NCBI GenBank assembly: GCA_017626555.1
Contig: JAGAIM010000104.1
Span: forward strand, 1 to 64,000
Direction: 5' to 3'
DNA: 64,000 nucleotides
From: Bacteroidales bacterium
Lineage (GTDB): Bacteria > Bacteroidota > Bacteroidia > Bacteroidales > UBA932
The notes beneath the pieces were generated by a model that did no database searches, had not been told where the DNA came from, and was given only the letters and a program-made list of their open reading frames with translations. Numbering within the stretch: position 1 is the stretch's first letter; each line of letters opens with the position of its first letter. The position numbers and the translations under genes were made by a program. Below are positions 33,686 through 42,066 of this stretch, in pieces.

Positions 33686-34594
33686 ATGCTAAAAGAGTTC
33701 AGATATGCAGACCTGCTTGACGATGACGTTTTCAAGTTGGTTTTCGGACGGGAGTCCAGCAAGGAAGTAATGATCGAGTTCTTAAATCTTGTTATAGATG
33801 ACAGAATAATCATTGATCTTGACTTTATGGACAAGGAAATGAAGACGGTGGATCGTGACAAGAAGAATTCCACCTACGATATGTTCTGCAGGACTGATGA
33901 CGGATCAAGGATCATAGTAGAAGTTCAAAGACGCAAACAGCCGTTCTATCCGGAAAGAGCGCTATACTATTCGACTTTCCAGATACAGAATCAAGTCGAT
34001 GCAGGTGCAAGCAACTATGATTTCCTACCTGTTTATGTTATCAACATCTTGAATTTCAATTTAGATGTAAACAAAGGGAATCCAGAAGTGAAGACAATTT
34101 ACAGGCTGTATGAGAGAAATGCTCATACCAGCCTGACCGACAGACTTACTTTTATTTTTATTGAATTAAGAAAATTCGATAAAACAATCAGCGAATTGAC
34201 TGGCAACATACTTGAAGGTATATACTTTTGTCTGAAACATATATCGTCATTGACAGAGCGTCCGGAAAGTCTCAGACACGATATTTTCAGGAAAATATTT
34301 GAAGTGTCGGAATTAATGAATATGGATTCGGCTATACGCCAAAAAGTAATTGAAAAAATGACTACTGAAAGAGATTTAAAGAATCAGATGGACTGGGCAC
34401 TAAAAGAAGCCATCGAAGAAGGTCTGGCAGAAGGAATAGCAAAAGGAAGGGTAGAAGGAAGGGCAGAAGGAAGGGCAGAAGGAATAAATGAAACCAGATT
34501 AGAAATAGCGAAAAGAATGCTTAATAAGGGAATGCCGGAAGAAGAAGTCGCAGATATTACAGCACTGACGCTTGAGGAACTACGAAGACTATAA
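33686..34594 (+). CDS. Rpn/PDDEXK-family putative transposase-like nuclease
   Basis: A 302-residue member of the PD-(D/E)XK nuclease family annotated as PDDEXK transposase or Rpn recombination-promoting nuclease. The N-terminus DDDVFKLVFGRESSKEVMIEFL is typical; catalytic residues are in STYDMFCRTDDGSRIIVEVQ (Asp, then Glu-x-Gln in place of Glu-x-Lys). The C-terminus has low-complexity EG repeats (AEGIAKGRVEGRAEGRAEG) encoded by three 12-bp DNA repeats and ends in a short helix MPEEEVADITALTLEELRRL. These genes are often multicopy in Bacteroidota genomes; mobility is not shown for this one. A hairpin follows at 34600-34625. Confidence 0.87.
   Translation: MLKEFRYADLLDDDVFKLVFGRESSKEVMIEFLNLVIDDRIIIDLDFMDKEMKTVDRDKKNSTYDMFCRTDDGSRIIVEVQRRKQPFYPERALYYSTFQIQNQVDAGASNYDFLPVYVINILNFNLDVNKGNPEVKTIYRLYERNAHTSLTDRLTFIFIELRKFDKTISELTGNILEGIYFCLKHISSLTERPESLRHDIFRKIFEVSELMNMDSAIRQKVIEKMTTERDLKNQMDWALKEAIEEGLAEGIAKGRVEGRAEGRAEGINETRLEIAKRMLNKGMPEEEVADITALTLEELRRL
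34445..34480 (+). repeat. In-frame 12-bp tandem repeat, three units
   Basis: Units GGAAGGGTAGAA, GGAAGGGCAGAA, GGAAGGGCAGAA, each encoding four residues of the EGRA-type tail. Copy number change would alter tail length without a frameshift. Confidence 0.85.
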
Positions 34595-34599
34595 AATAA

Positions 34600-34625
34600 G
34601 CCGCATACCCGGAAGGATATGCGGC
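34600..34625 (-). terminator. Terminator of the hpf operon, possibly bidirectional
   Basis: GCCGCATA (34600-34607) pairs with TATGCGGC (34618-34625), with two further G-C pairs after a bulge. On the minus strand it lies 21 bp after the hpf stop and runs into TTATTTTAT; the plus-strand tail is weaker. Confidence 0.65.
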
Positions 34626-34646
34626 CATCTTGATCAAGTCTGAATC

Positions 34647-34937
34647 TTATTCTGCTCTTTTCTCTTTTTCTTTAACAAGTTTCTCTTTGAGAATGTCGGC
34701 GCAGTCAACCACTGCGTCTTCGAAGGTCTTCGCATTCTTCTCTACCACGATTGTACGACCTGGAATGCCGACCTGAACCTTAACGTTCTTGTTTTCGTGG
34801 TCTGGAAGCAATGAAAGCGCAATATCCACTCCTGTTACTGCATCGTAGAACTTCTCGATACGAGAGAACTTCTTGTCAATAAAGTCCAACAGTTTCTGAT
34901 CTGCATTGAACTTGATGCTCTGTACTCTAATCTCCAT
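34647..34937 (-). CDS. hpf: Ribosome hibernation promoting factor, short form
   Basis: A 96-residue HPF/RaiA-family protein (MEIRVQSIKFNADQKLLDFI, then FYDAVTGVDIALSLLPDHEN and VVEKNAKTFEDAVVDCADIL). It binds the decoding centre of idle ribosomes. The length matches short HPF, without the dimerising C-terminal domain of long HPF. It overlaps the recombinase gene by 11 bp, a pairing often seen in Bacteroidales. Confidence 0.95.
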   Translation of the reverse strand: MEIRVQSIKFNADQKLLDFIDKKFSRIEKFYDAVTGVDIALSLLPDHENKNVKVQVGIPGRTIVVEKNAKTFEDAVVDCADILKEKLVKEKEKRAE

Positions 34938-35913
34938 TTTTACCTCCGTTTTTTGCCCTTGGGTGGGCTGATTTATAAATAGTCTTCAGCCGGGCGATAT
35001 TGCTATGGGTATAGACCTGGGTTGCCGCCAATGAAGAATGTCCGAGCAGTTCCTTTATGGAATTGATCGGCGTCTCTTCATTGAGCAGTTCAGTCGCAAG
35101 AGAGTGGCGTAGGACGTGCGGAGATTTCCTTCCTGTTATGCCCTTGATACCACCAAGCCCGCTCTTCACTGCCCTGTCAACATATCCAGGATAAAGTCCC
35201 TTACCTTTATATGTGACCAGAAGCGGCTCTTTCAAAGACCTTTTCCCACCGCACACCGTCTCAACTGCTTCCAAATATAAGGAAATTTCTTTACATAATG
35301 AAGAGATGAGCGGAATTTCTCGCATTTTATCTCCTTTTCCCTTTACTTTGACAAGATTTCTGCCAAAATCGATATCTCCCACTCTCAATGCAATCAATTC
35401 TGCCCTTCTTATTCCGAGTCCATACAGAAGCGATATGATAAGTCGTGAAAGACGCTCGTCATACAAAGTCTTTCCGCTTGCCGTATTCCAATTTTCCTTG
35501 AAGGGCTCCAACTCCACCTCATCCAATATATAGGATGTCTTCTCGAAGTATGCTTCCATCGACTCCTTCCTGAAATAAACAGGAAGCCTCTTTTCTTGTT
35601 TGGGCTTAGGCACAAGACGCACAGGATTGGATTCAAGATATCCGTTTCTGACCAGATAACGGCAGAAGCCGCTCAAAGCGGAAAGATGGAGCCCTATCGT
35701 ACTCGCAGCAAGTCCTGATTCAAGAAGAGTAGCCTCATATTGACGGATTTCAGAACGATTCAGAGAAGAAACCAGTTCTGCATCAGACACATCTTCGTCA
35801 TTATGCACAACACGGACATAATTACGCAGGACATCCCCATAAATACTGACTGTCCGCGCGGAATAGCGACGGACACCACCGATATATCCGATATATTTAT
35901 CTATCAGGGTCAT
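34927..35913 (-). CDS. Tyrosine recombinase, XerC/XerD type
   Basis: A 328-residue recombinase with an N-terminal SAM-like core-binding domain (YSARTVSIYGDVLRNYVRVV) and a C-terminal catalytic domain. Active-site elements: Arg in YGLGIRRAELIALRVGD, Lys in KVKGKGDKMREIPL, HVLRHSLATELL, LGHSSLAATQVYTH with the nucleophilic Tyr. It resembles the housekeeping Xer recombinases that resolve chromosome dimers; it sits in a stable housekeeping operon rather than at an integration site. It overlaps the CCA gene by 4 bp and hpf by 11 bp. Confidence 0.92.
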   Translation of the reverse strand: MTLIDKYIGYIGGVRRYSARTVSIYGDVLRNYVRVVHNDEDVSDAELVSSLNRSEIRQYEATLLESGLAASTIGLHLSALSGFCRYLVRNGYLESNPVRLVPKPKQEKRLPVYFRKESMEAYFEKTSYILDEVELEPFKENWNTASGKTLYDERLSRLIISLLYGLGIRRAELIALRVGDIDFGRNLVKVKGKGDKMREIPLISSLCKEISLYLEAVETVCGGKRSLKEPLLVTYKGKGLYPGYVDRAVKSGLGGIKGITGRKSPHVLRHSLATELLNEETPINSIKELLGHSSLAATQVYTHSNIARLKTIYKSAHPRAKNGGKNGD

Positions 35914-37421
35914 CTGACTGGAAACATTCCCATTTCTGCAGCCTTTGCGCGCATAAGAGCATCAGCGGCTTCAAAGGTATTTTCAATATCGCCGTCAAGT
36001 ATGGCATTCTTGACATACTCCTTCAATTGTCCGATGATATTGCACGGCTCGATACCGAAAAGTTCCATAACATAATCTCCGGTAATAGGATTCTTGAAGT
36101 TTCGGATTGCATCCTTCGCCTCCACCTCAACCAGTTTAGTCTTTACAAGTTCGAAATTCGAGTGAAGACGAGCCACTTTACGAGGATTCTTGGAGGTGAT
36201 GTCGGCATTGCAGAGCAACATAAGGTCATCAATATCATTGCCTGCATCGAAGAGAAGCCTGCGGACCGCAGAATCTGTCACCTCTTCTGTAACCAGAGCA
36301 ATAGGCCTGAGATGAAGTCCGACAAGTTTCTGCACATATTTCATTTTCTCGTTAAGAGGCATCTTGAGTCCCTGGAATATCTTCGGAATCCATCTGGCGC
36401 CAACCACTTCGTGACCGTGGAAAGTCCATCCCAACGACGGGTCGTATCTCTTTGTGGCAGGCTTCGCAATATCGTGAAGCAATGCAGCCCAACGAAGCCA
36501 CACGTTAGGCTCCGTACGTACTTTCTCCACCTCCTGACCATCTTCATAGACAAAATCTTTCAGACGACCTTCGGCTATGGCTTCCATTTCCAATGCCGCG
36601 ACATTATCCAGAACCTCAAGTGTATGGGAAAAATTTTCCTTATGCCCTTTACCCTCAACCGTCTCCACGCCTTTGAGTTTGGAAAGTTGCGGAAGAACAT
36701 AATCGAGAAGCCCGGTCTCATCAAGAAGACGGAATCCGATGGAAGGACGTGGCGTCACCAGTATCTTGTTCAGTTCCTCCACTATCCTCTCTTTGGACAG
36801 AATTTCCATACGATGTCTGTTACGTCTTATCGACTCCATAGATTCCGGAACAATGGTAAATATCTGGGTACCGGTGGTAAGTTTTGTAGCAAAACGAATC
36901 GCACGTACCATTCTCAAAGGATCGTCACTATATGTTGCATCCGGATCTAGAGGAGTACGGATTATTCCGGCGGCAAGATCGCGTATGCCTCCGAAAGGGT
37001 CCACCAGCGCTCCGAAATCATCTTTCTGCAGGCTGAAAGCCATCGCATTGATAGTGAAGTCCCTCCTCAACTGATCATCTTCCAATGTACCGTCCTCGAC
37101 TATCGGCTTGCGCGAGTCACGACGGTATGATTCCTTACGTGCCCCTACAAACTCCACTTCTATCCCCTTGTACTTCAGCATAGCGGTACCAAAGTTCTTG
37201 AATACTGACACATTGCTATGCACCTTCTCCCCTACTGCCTCTGCCAGTTCGATTCCACTGCCCTCTACGACAATGTCAATATCCTTGCTCGGACGGCCGA
37301 GAAAACAGTCACGGACATAACCGCCGATGACAAAAGCACGTACGCCTTTCTCTGCCGCCACATCGGAAACTATGGAAAATATCTTATGGTCAAGAAAACC
37401 TTGTGTTATTGTTGCTGACAT
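35910..37421 (-). CDS. cca: CCA tRNA nucleotidyltransferase with HD domain
   Basis: A 503-residue class II nucleotidyltransferase that adds or repairs the 3' CCA of tRNAs. The head has VIGGYVRDCFLGRPSKDIDI with the catalytic DxD pair, followed by RRDFTINAMAF and DPLRMVRAIRFA; a central HD domain has LLHDIAKP with THE-like His residues downstream (HEVVGARW). The C-terminus is helical. It is the second gene of the operon, its start overlapping the HsdR-N-like gene by 16 bp. Confidence 0.95.
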   Translation of the reverse strand: MSATITQGFLDHKIFSIVSDVAAEKGVRAFVIGGYVRDCFLGRPSKDIDIVVEGSGIELAEAVGEKVHSNVSVFKNFGTAMLKYKGIEVEFVGARKESYRRDSRKPIVEDGTLEDDQLRRDFTINAMAFSLQKDDFGALVDPFGGIRDLAAGIIRTPLDPDATYSDDPLRMVRAIRFATKLTTGTQIFTIVPESMESIRRNRHRMEILSKERIVEELNKILVTPRPSIGFRLLDETGLLDYVLPQLSKLKGVETVEGKGHKENFSHTLEVLDNVAALEMEAIAEGRLKDFVYEDGQEVEKVRTEPNVWLRWAALLHDIAKPATKRYDPSLGWTFHGHEVVGARWIPKIFQGLKMPLNEKMKYVQKLVGLHLRPIALVTEEVTDSAVRRLLFDAGNDIDDLMLLCNADITSKNPRKVARLHSNFELVKTKLVEVEAKDAIRNFKNPITGDYVMELFGIEPCNIIGQLKEYVKNAILDGDIENTFEAADALMRAKAAEMGMFPVR

Positions 37422-37819
37422 ATCATTTCGTTATAGGTGGGTAATGTATTGATGAACTCGAAGCCTTCACCTTGTCTGCGACAGATGAACATTCTGGTTC
37501 CGTTGGTTATGATCATATAGCGTACATTCAGAACGATATTGTATCTTATAGCCTGATCCAGTACTTCCTGAGTAATAGCCACTTCCGGCCTTTTGCACTC
37601 GACTACGGCAAGAGGCTTCGCAGATCGGTCATATATAAGGATATCCGCCCTGAACTGCTTTCCTCCCAAACGGAAGCCCACCTCGCTCATCATAAGATGC
37701 ATCGGCACCTGCATCTGCCCGGCCAATAAACGGATACACCATTGCCTCACCTGTTCTTCCGGCGTGAGCGCCACCTCCTTCTTACGAAGAGGATCCCATA
37801 TAGTGCGACCGTTGTCCAT
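37406..37819 (-). CDS. Stand-alone HsdR N-terminal-like PD-(D/E)XK protein
   Basis: A 137-residue protein matching only the type I restriction R-subunit N-terminal domain. Core residues are Asp in FRADILIYD and Glu-Cys-Lys in LAVVECKRPEVAITQEV. There is no helicase domain and no HsdS or HsdM gene nearby, so it is not a restriction enzyme subunit. It is a conserved housekeeping-type gene in Bacteroidota and here leads the operon with cca, xer and hpf, which suggests a role in DNA or RNA upkeep (inference). A TATATTTG box lies 22 bp upstream. Confidence 0.85.
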   Translation of the reverse strand: MDNGRTIWDPLRKKEVALTPEEQVRQWCIRLLAGQMQVPMHLMMSEVGFRLGGKQFRADILIYDRSAKPLAVVECKRPEVAITQEVLDQAIRYNIVLNVRYMIITNGTRMFICRRQGEGFEFINTLPTYNEMICQQQ

Positions 37820-37840
37820 TATCTTCGTTCAAGTAACTTG

Positions 37841-37848
37841 CAAATATA
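37841..37848 (-). promoter_or_regulatory. Putative -7 box of the HsdR-N/cca/xer/hpf operon
   Basis: Minus-strand TATATTTG, 22 bp upstream of the ATG at 37819. Confidence 0.45.
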
Positions 37849-37921
37849 GTCAAAAGTTTGAAGATTATCATCCTATCCGCCACGGTGGCACGCAAGTCAC
37901 TATCCCACAGTCGCTTACGCA

Positions 37922-37953
37922 AGATGCCTGCTGCATATATGCAGCAGGCATCT
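37922..37953. repeat. Perfect 32-bp palindrome with CCTGCTG arms
   Basis: The 16-nt half AGATGCCTGCTGCATA is followed directly by its exact reverse complement. It lies in a divergent promoter region (between the HsdR-N operon and the RluA gene), so it is not in a terminator position. The arm ATGCCTGCTG recurs in the hairpin at 49811-49844. Confidence 0.8.
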
Positions 37954-38015
37954 AAAGCAAAGCCCTGAACAGCAACGAGTTAGGTGCCACCACTCGGAAA
38001 AATGAAAGAGTTTCG

Positions 38016-38023
38016 TAACTTTG
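38016..38023 (+). promoter_or_regulatory. Putative -7 box for the RluA-type synthase gene
   Basis: TAACTTTG, 18 bp before the ATG at 38042. It decides the start, since the next upstream in-frame candidate lies inside this box. Confidence 0.4.
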
Positions 38024-38041
38024 CAGTCTAAATCAGAGTCT

Positions 38042-38758
38042 ATGGCAAAAGGTAGAAACAGGAATGACGATCTGGAGATAATATATGAAGACCAGTGGCT
38101 CATCGTGGCGGATAAGCCGAGCGGTCTCCTGACTATGTCAACCGGGAAACAGGGGGAAGACACGGCATATTCAAGACTTTATGACTATGCCGGCAGGATA
38201 TTCATAGTACACAGATTGGATCGCGATACCTCAGGACTGATCGTGTTTGCCAAGGATCAAGACACTAAAGTTTCGCTTCAGGAGAATTGGGACGAGGCCG
38301 TGAAGGAAAGGAAATACATTGCGATTCTGGAAGGGAGCATAGATGATGATGAAGGATGGATAGAAACCTGGCTTTATGAAAACAAGAAGTCTCTGAAGGT
38401 ACATTGCTATGCTTTGGAAAAGGGCGATGATCCATCTAAGCCGCCAAGAAAAGACTGGCAATATGCCTCGACGCACTGCCGCACATTAAAAAGAGGACTC
38501 ATTGACGGCCAGGACTATACGATGGTTGAGTGCAGTCTTGAAACAGGAAGGAAGAATCAGATCAGGGTACATTCTCAGTGGATAGGCCATCCTGTGGCCG
38601 GCGACCGTAAATACGATGCACGTACCAATCCTCTGGGACGGCTTGCATTACACGCTCGGACTCTTTCTTTCATTCACCCTTGGACAGGAAAGATTATGAA
38701 GTTCACATCCGCAATTCCGGGATCATTCAGACTTAAGATGCTTCCTGATGCAAGATAG
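38042..38758 (+). CDS. RluA-family RNA pseudouridine synthase
   Basis: A 238-residue enzyme isomerising uridine to pseudouridine in rRNA or tRNA. Visible signatures are VADKPSGLLTMSTG near residue 25 and the catalytic HRLDRDTSGLIVFAK motif, then GRKNQIRVHSQWIGHPVAGD. There is no S4 domain, so it resembles the short RluA/RluC-like Bacteroidota enzymes. Specificity cannot be told from sequence. Its last 36 bp overlap the end of the convergent glycosyltransferase gene. Confidence 0.92.
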   Translation: MAKGRNRNDDLEIIYEDQWLIVADKPSGLLTMSTGKQGEDTAYSRLYDYAGRIFIVHRLDRDTSGLIVFAKDQDTKVSLQENWDEAVKERKYIAILEGSIDDDEGWIETWLYENKKSLKVHCYALEKGDDPSKPPRKDWQYASTHCRTLKRGLIDGQDYTMVECSLETGRKNQIRVHSQWIGHPVAGDRKYDARTNPLGRLALHARTLSFIHPWTGKIMKFTSAIPGSFRLKMLPDAR

Positions 38759-39901
38759 TTCCTTTGCAGCAGTAGCAGCCCAGTCCAGTTCCGCCGATAT
38801 TTCACGTTGAGTCGGATTCTCCAACAGACTTACCACCAAAGATGCCATTTCCTCCACAAAGTTCTCTCCAAGAGGTACGACCATATCTCTACCGATGACT
38901 TCCGGAATGCCACCCACATCGGATCCGACAACGGATGCGCCACATTTTATTGCTTCAGCCCCCACCATACCGAGACCTTCATTTATACTTGGGAGAATAA
39001 GTACATCAACGCAATTCAGCATAGAAGGCATATATTCGGGATCTACATTCCCCCATAAACGGACATCTATGTCACGGTCGGCCTTCATTGCTTTCTCCAC
39101 CGCAGAATGAAGTTTGCCATCACCTATGATCCAAAACTTCAGGCTCCCTTTATATATAGCACGTATGGAATGGAAGATAGGTTGGAGGGCAGTTACATTC
39201 TTCACGGCGACTATGCTGCCGGCAAAAGCGACAACTTTGTCTTGAGGTAAAAGTCCGAACTTTTGTCTGAAATTATCCCTCACTACATCAGGGTAACGAA
39301 CAAAAGTATCAGAAACACCATTATACAATACTTCTTTAGCAACATCTCCTGTGATTCTTCCTGAATATTCGAGAAGTGCTTTGCTCACAAAGAAATTGCA
39401 GGACGCCGTTTTCATAATCCTAACGGTATCACTCATAATCAGCGGATTACGCCAAGGATGAGTATGAATATCCGAGCCGTGCCAAGTCACATAGAAAGGC
39501 GTTCCATACCTTTGGAATGCCTCCATTGCGAAAAGACCTCCAGTGAACGAGTGGGCAATGATACAGTCATAGCCTTCAAGCAGACCAATGTTTCTTTCCA
39601 TAAAACGGCTGAAGAAAAATGGTCTGCGATGCAATTTATTTACGATGATATGATCCATTATGGAGAAATCATACCAGAGGATACGGTACCGGCACCCTTC
39701 TATATTGACATTCTCCTCATCAGGAACGACAGGAGTATGACGGACACGACGAGTAAATGCCGTATCACGGCTATGAATGCAGAATGCGTCTATCGTAAAT
39801 TCACCGGTATCAAGAAGATGCTTTATACGATTGTGCACTGCATTGAAAAGCCCCTTCCTGTCAAAAGGGCTGCTCTCGAATATTACGGCTGTTCTAAGCA
39901 T
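38723..39901 (-). CDS. GT4-family glycosyltransferase, surface polysaccharide cluster
   Basis: A 392-residue GT-B enzyme, last gene of a five-gene cluster. Visible are VTWHGSDIHTHPWRNPL in the N-terminal domain and, in the C-terminal domain, VVAFAGSIVAVKNVTALQP, FWIIGDGKLHSAVEKA and the EX7E-type stretch LPSINEGLGMVGAEAIKCGA. It would transfer a sugar to the growing lipid-linked repeat unit in the cytoplasm. It overlaps the GT2 gene by 8 bp and converges on the RluA gene. Confidence 0.9.
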   Translation of the reverse strand: MLRTAVIFESSPFDRKGLFNAVHNRIKHLLDTGEFTIDAFCIHSRDTAFTRRVRHTPVVPDEENVNIEGCRYRILWYDFSIMDHIIVNKLHRRPFFFSRFMERNIGLLEGYDCIIAHSFTGGLFAMEAFQRYGTPFYVTWHGSDIHTHPWRNPLIMSDTVRIMKTASCNFFVSKALLEYSGRITGDVAKEVLYNGVSDTFVRYPDVVRDNFRQKFGLLPQDKVVAFAGSIVAVKNVTALQPIFHSIRAIYKGSLKFWIIGDGKLHSAVEKAMKADRDIDVRLWGNVDPEYMPSMLNCVDVLILPSINEGLGMVGAEAIKCGASVVGSDVGGIPEVIGRDMVVPLGENFVEEMASLVVSLLENPTQREISAELDWAATAAKELSCIRKHLKSE

Positions 39902-40925
39902 AGAAAGGATACAAAATCATTGATACTGAACGATAGACCAGAAGAGAAAGTCGCACATTCCCTATTTTGTACAGAAGGGTATTTATGACCTGTCCAGGAA
40001 CTTTTCGTTCAAACACGCGCAACCTGTCATCTCTCTCAAGAAGTGAATAGAGAGTCTTCAACGAAGATTCCGAAAGAAGATCAGTGCGACATTTGAGGAA
40101 GGTTCTCAATATCCTCATAATATCGAAACAGACAATATCGTTATGATATATCTTCTGCAGTGATGATGCTTCAGGATACTTGTCCATAAGATGCAAGAGA
40201 GCCTCGGCACATAAAGGAACGACATCGTACAGTTGAGCCAGACGGTGCAGCGTCGTCTTTCCTCCGCTCAAAGTACCCGGACGCCGGAAATATTGATATA
40301 CAGGCACATCTACTGTTGCTCCCGATGTAATATGACCTAAAAACTCATATATGAAAAGTTTATCTTCTGCGTATGAAAGGCTTTCGTCAAAACGTAGGGT
40401 ATGTTTTTTTATGATGGAAAGCCGGTAAAGTTTCGCCCAAGGACCGCGATACAATTCTCCGCTGTCAAGAACAGTTGCAGAAAAGAAATCCTGAACATTT
40501 CCGGAAGGGAAAGAAACTGTAGCAGGAGGACATATTGAAGCATAAAGTATCTCATCCTGATATATATCGAATCCCCCCACTACAAGATCCGGAGAACCCG
40601 CTGTTGCATCAGCCAAAGCCTTGAGCGCACCGGGAGCAAGAATATCATCTGAATCTATGAATGTCACATATTCTCCTTGAGCAAGAGCGATTCCTGCATT
40701 CCTGGCTGAACTTACACCTCCGTTAGATTTGTGTATGGTTCTGAAACGCGAGTCGGTGGATGATAGCCGGTCACAGATCAAAGGCGACGAATCAGTGCTT
40801 CCGTCATCAACAAGAATCACCTCGTATGATGTCATATCCTGCTTCAGAATGCCCGCAACACAAGCATCCAGATATTCTTCGGAATTATATACAGGTATGA
40901 TTATGCTTACCTTGACTTTATCCAT
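39894..40925 (-). CDS. GT2-family glycosyltransferase
   Basis: A 343-residue GT-A enzyme with the family opening VSIIIPVYNSEEYLDACV, the motif ILVDDGSTDSSP, GVSSARNAGIALAQGEYV and the metal-binding DSDD. The C-terminal 120 residues are helical with no membrane-spanning segment clear enough to call. It probably adds one sugar to the polysaccharide unit. It lies between the pyruvyltransferase gene (1-bp gap) and the GT4 gene (8-bp overlap). Confidence 0.92.
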   Translation of the reverse strand: MDKVKVSIIIPVYNSEEYLDACVAGILKQDMTSYEVILVDDGSTDSSPLICDRLSSTDSRFRTIHKSNGGVSSARNAGIALAQGEYVTFIDSDDILAPGALKALADATAGSPDLVVGGFDIYQDEILYASICPPATVSFPSGNVQDFFSATVLDSGELYRGPWAKLYRLSIIKKHTLRFDESLSYAEDKLFIYEFLGHITSGATVDVPVYQYFRRPGTLSGGKTTLHRLAQLYDVVPLCAEALLHLMDKYPEASSLQKIYHNDIVCFDIMRILRTFLKCRTDLLSESSLKTLYSLLERDDRLRVFERKVPGQVINTLLYKIGNVRLSLLVYRSVSMILYPFYA

Positions 40926-40926
40926 A

Positions 40927-42066
40927 TCATCTTGATTTCAATGCCGACTGCAGAAAGTCGAGTGATTTCTTCCTTAATTCTTCCAACCTGGTATCTATGC
41001 CGCTCCAATCTATACCGGAAATGTAATATTCACCATCGTCGTCCGGATCTATCCCCTGCACCATCCTGTCTTCCAACCCGAAATCCTGCAGCAGAGAATG
41101 TATTCTTGACATTCCACGGTTCACATTGCCCAAAGCGAGGAACGGCTTATGCATCAGTATGCACAGTACACAGCCGTGGAAAGAGTCTGTCACGACAAAT
41201 TCAGCATCCGCAAAACAGGAAAGCCACTGTTGGATAGAAGGAACGACACGTTTCTTCAACGGTATTTTAGGGTTACGATCCTGAACAACAGCATCATAGA
41301 CATCCGTTGCTACCCACTTCCTGACTCTATCCAGGACAGCGAGTTTGGACTGGTCTGAGTCAAGTATATACGAAAGTACCTTGCCCTTGCAAGGACGGCT
41401 TTCCGACTCGGAGACTAGACTTATGTACCTGTCGGCCTGGAGCAGCATAACCGGATCAAGAACGTGGGCTGCATCTTCACGGTCAAACCACTCGTCACAT
41501 ATTTCCACCGCACTTGATTCTCTTACTGAAACAGCATTGAAACGTTGCAGGAGGAGAGAGCAATTATGGAGTTGTTCGTATGAATATTCCAATTGATCAG
41601 TTCCAAACGACGCGGCGTATGAAATCCTTCTGACATTCCACTTCTTTGCAAAACGCAGAAAGGCATCCTCTATATTACCGAAATACTTCGGTCTCCAAAC
41701 CTGGTCACTGCCCACAACAAATGCATCATACTCGCCTATCCTTATCTCAGAATAATCATTCACAATACGAGGAGCAATATTGTTCTGCACAAACGGAGAA
41801 AGCCTTGAAGAAACGTATGGGAATTCCTTGAGGATACGTTTCTCGCGGAACACCTCAGGTCTTTTACCGCCTGGAGTCAGGTTGAGAACTATCCTTTTCA
41901 GATAGATAAGCGGCATCTTCCACGAAGGAGGAAGCACAATCTTGCACTTCCTGTCAATCACTTCGGCTGAATGCCCCATTGACTCTATGGTCTGTTTCAG
42001 AGCGTAGGCCTGCAGAATGCCGCCGTAATTCGTATGAAGCGGCAAGGTGATTATTGCTATCTTCAT
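40927..42066 (-). CDS. Polysaccharide pyruvyl transferase family protein
   Basis: A 379-residue WcaK/PssM-like protein: ITLPLHTNYGGILQAYALKQ at the N-terminus, FVVGSDQVWRPKYFG in the middle, and FVVTDSFHGCVLCILMHKPF near residue 305. Such enzymes transfer pyruvate from phosphoenolpyruvate to sugars as ketals, giving acidic surface glycans. It overlaps the F420-dehydrogenase-like gene by 4 bp, a pairing found in many polysaccharide loci. Confidence 0.88.
   Translation of the reverse strand: MKIAIITLPLHTNYGGILQAYALKQTIESMGHSAEVIDRKCKIVLPPSWKMPLIYLKRIVLNLTPGGKRPEVFREKRILKEFPYVSSRLSPFVQNNIAPRIVNDYSEIRIGEYDAFVVGSDQVWRPKYFGNIEDAFLRFAKKWNVRRISYAASFGTDQLEYSYEQLHNCSLLLQRFNAVSVRESSAVEICDEWFDREDAAHVLDPVMLLQADRYISLVSESESRPCKGKVLSYILDSDQSKLAVLDRVRKWVATDVYDAVVQDRNPKIPLKKRVVPSIQQWLSCFADAEFVVTDSFHGCVLCILMHKPFLALGNVNRGMSRIHSLLQDFGLEDRMVQGIDPDDDGEYYISGIDWSGIDTRLEELRKKSLDFLQSALKSR

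Noticed and set aside
34927..35913. Integrase of a genomic island
   Set aside because: It lies in a tight operon with cca and hpf, no tRNA gene or att-like direct repeats flank it, and its layout fits housekeeping Xer.
37406..37819. Type I restriction-modification system
   Set aside because: Only an HsdR N-terminal-like domain is present; no helicase, HsdM or HsdS gene occurs in the window.
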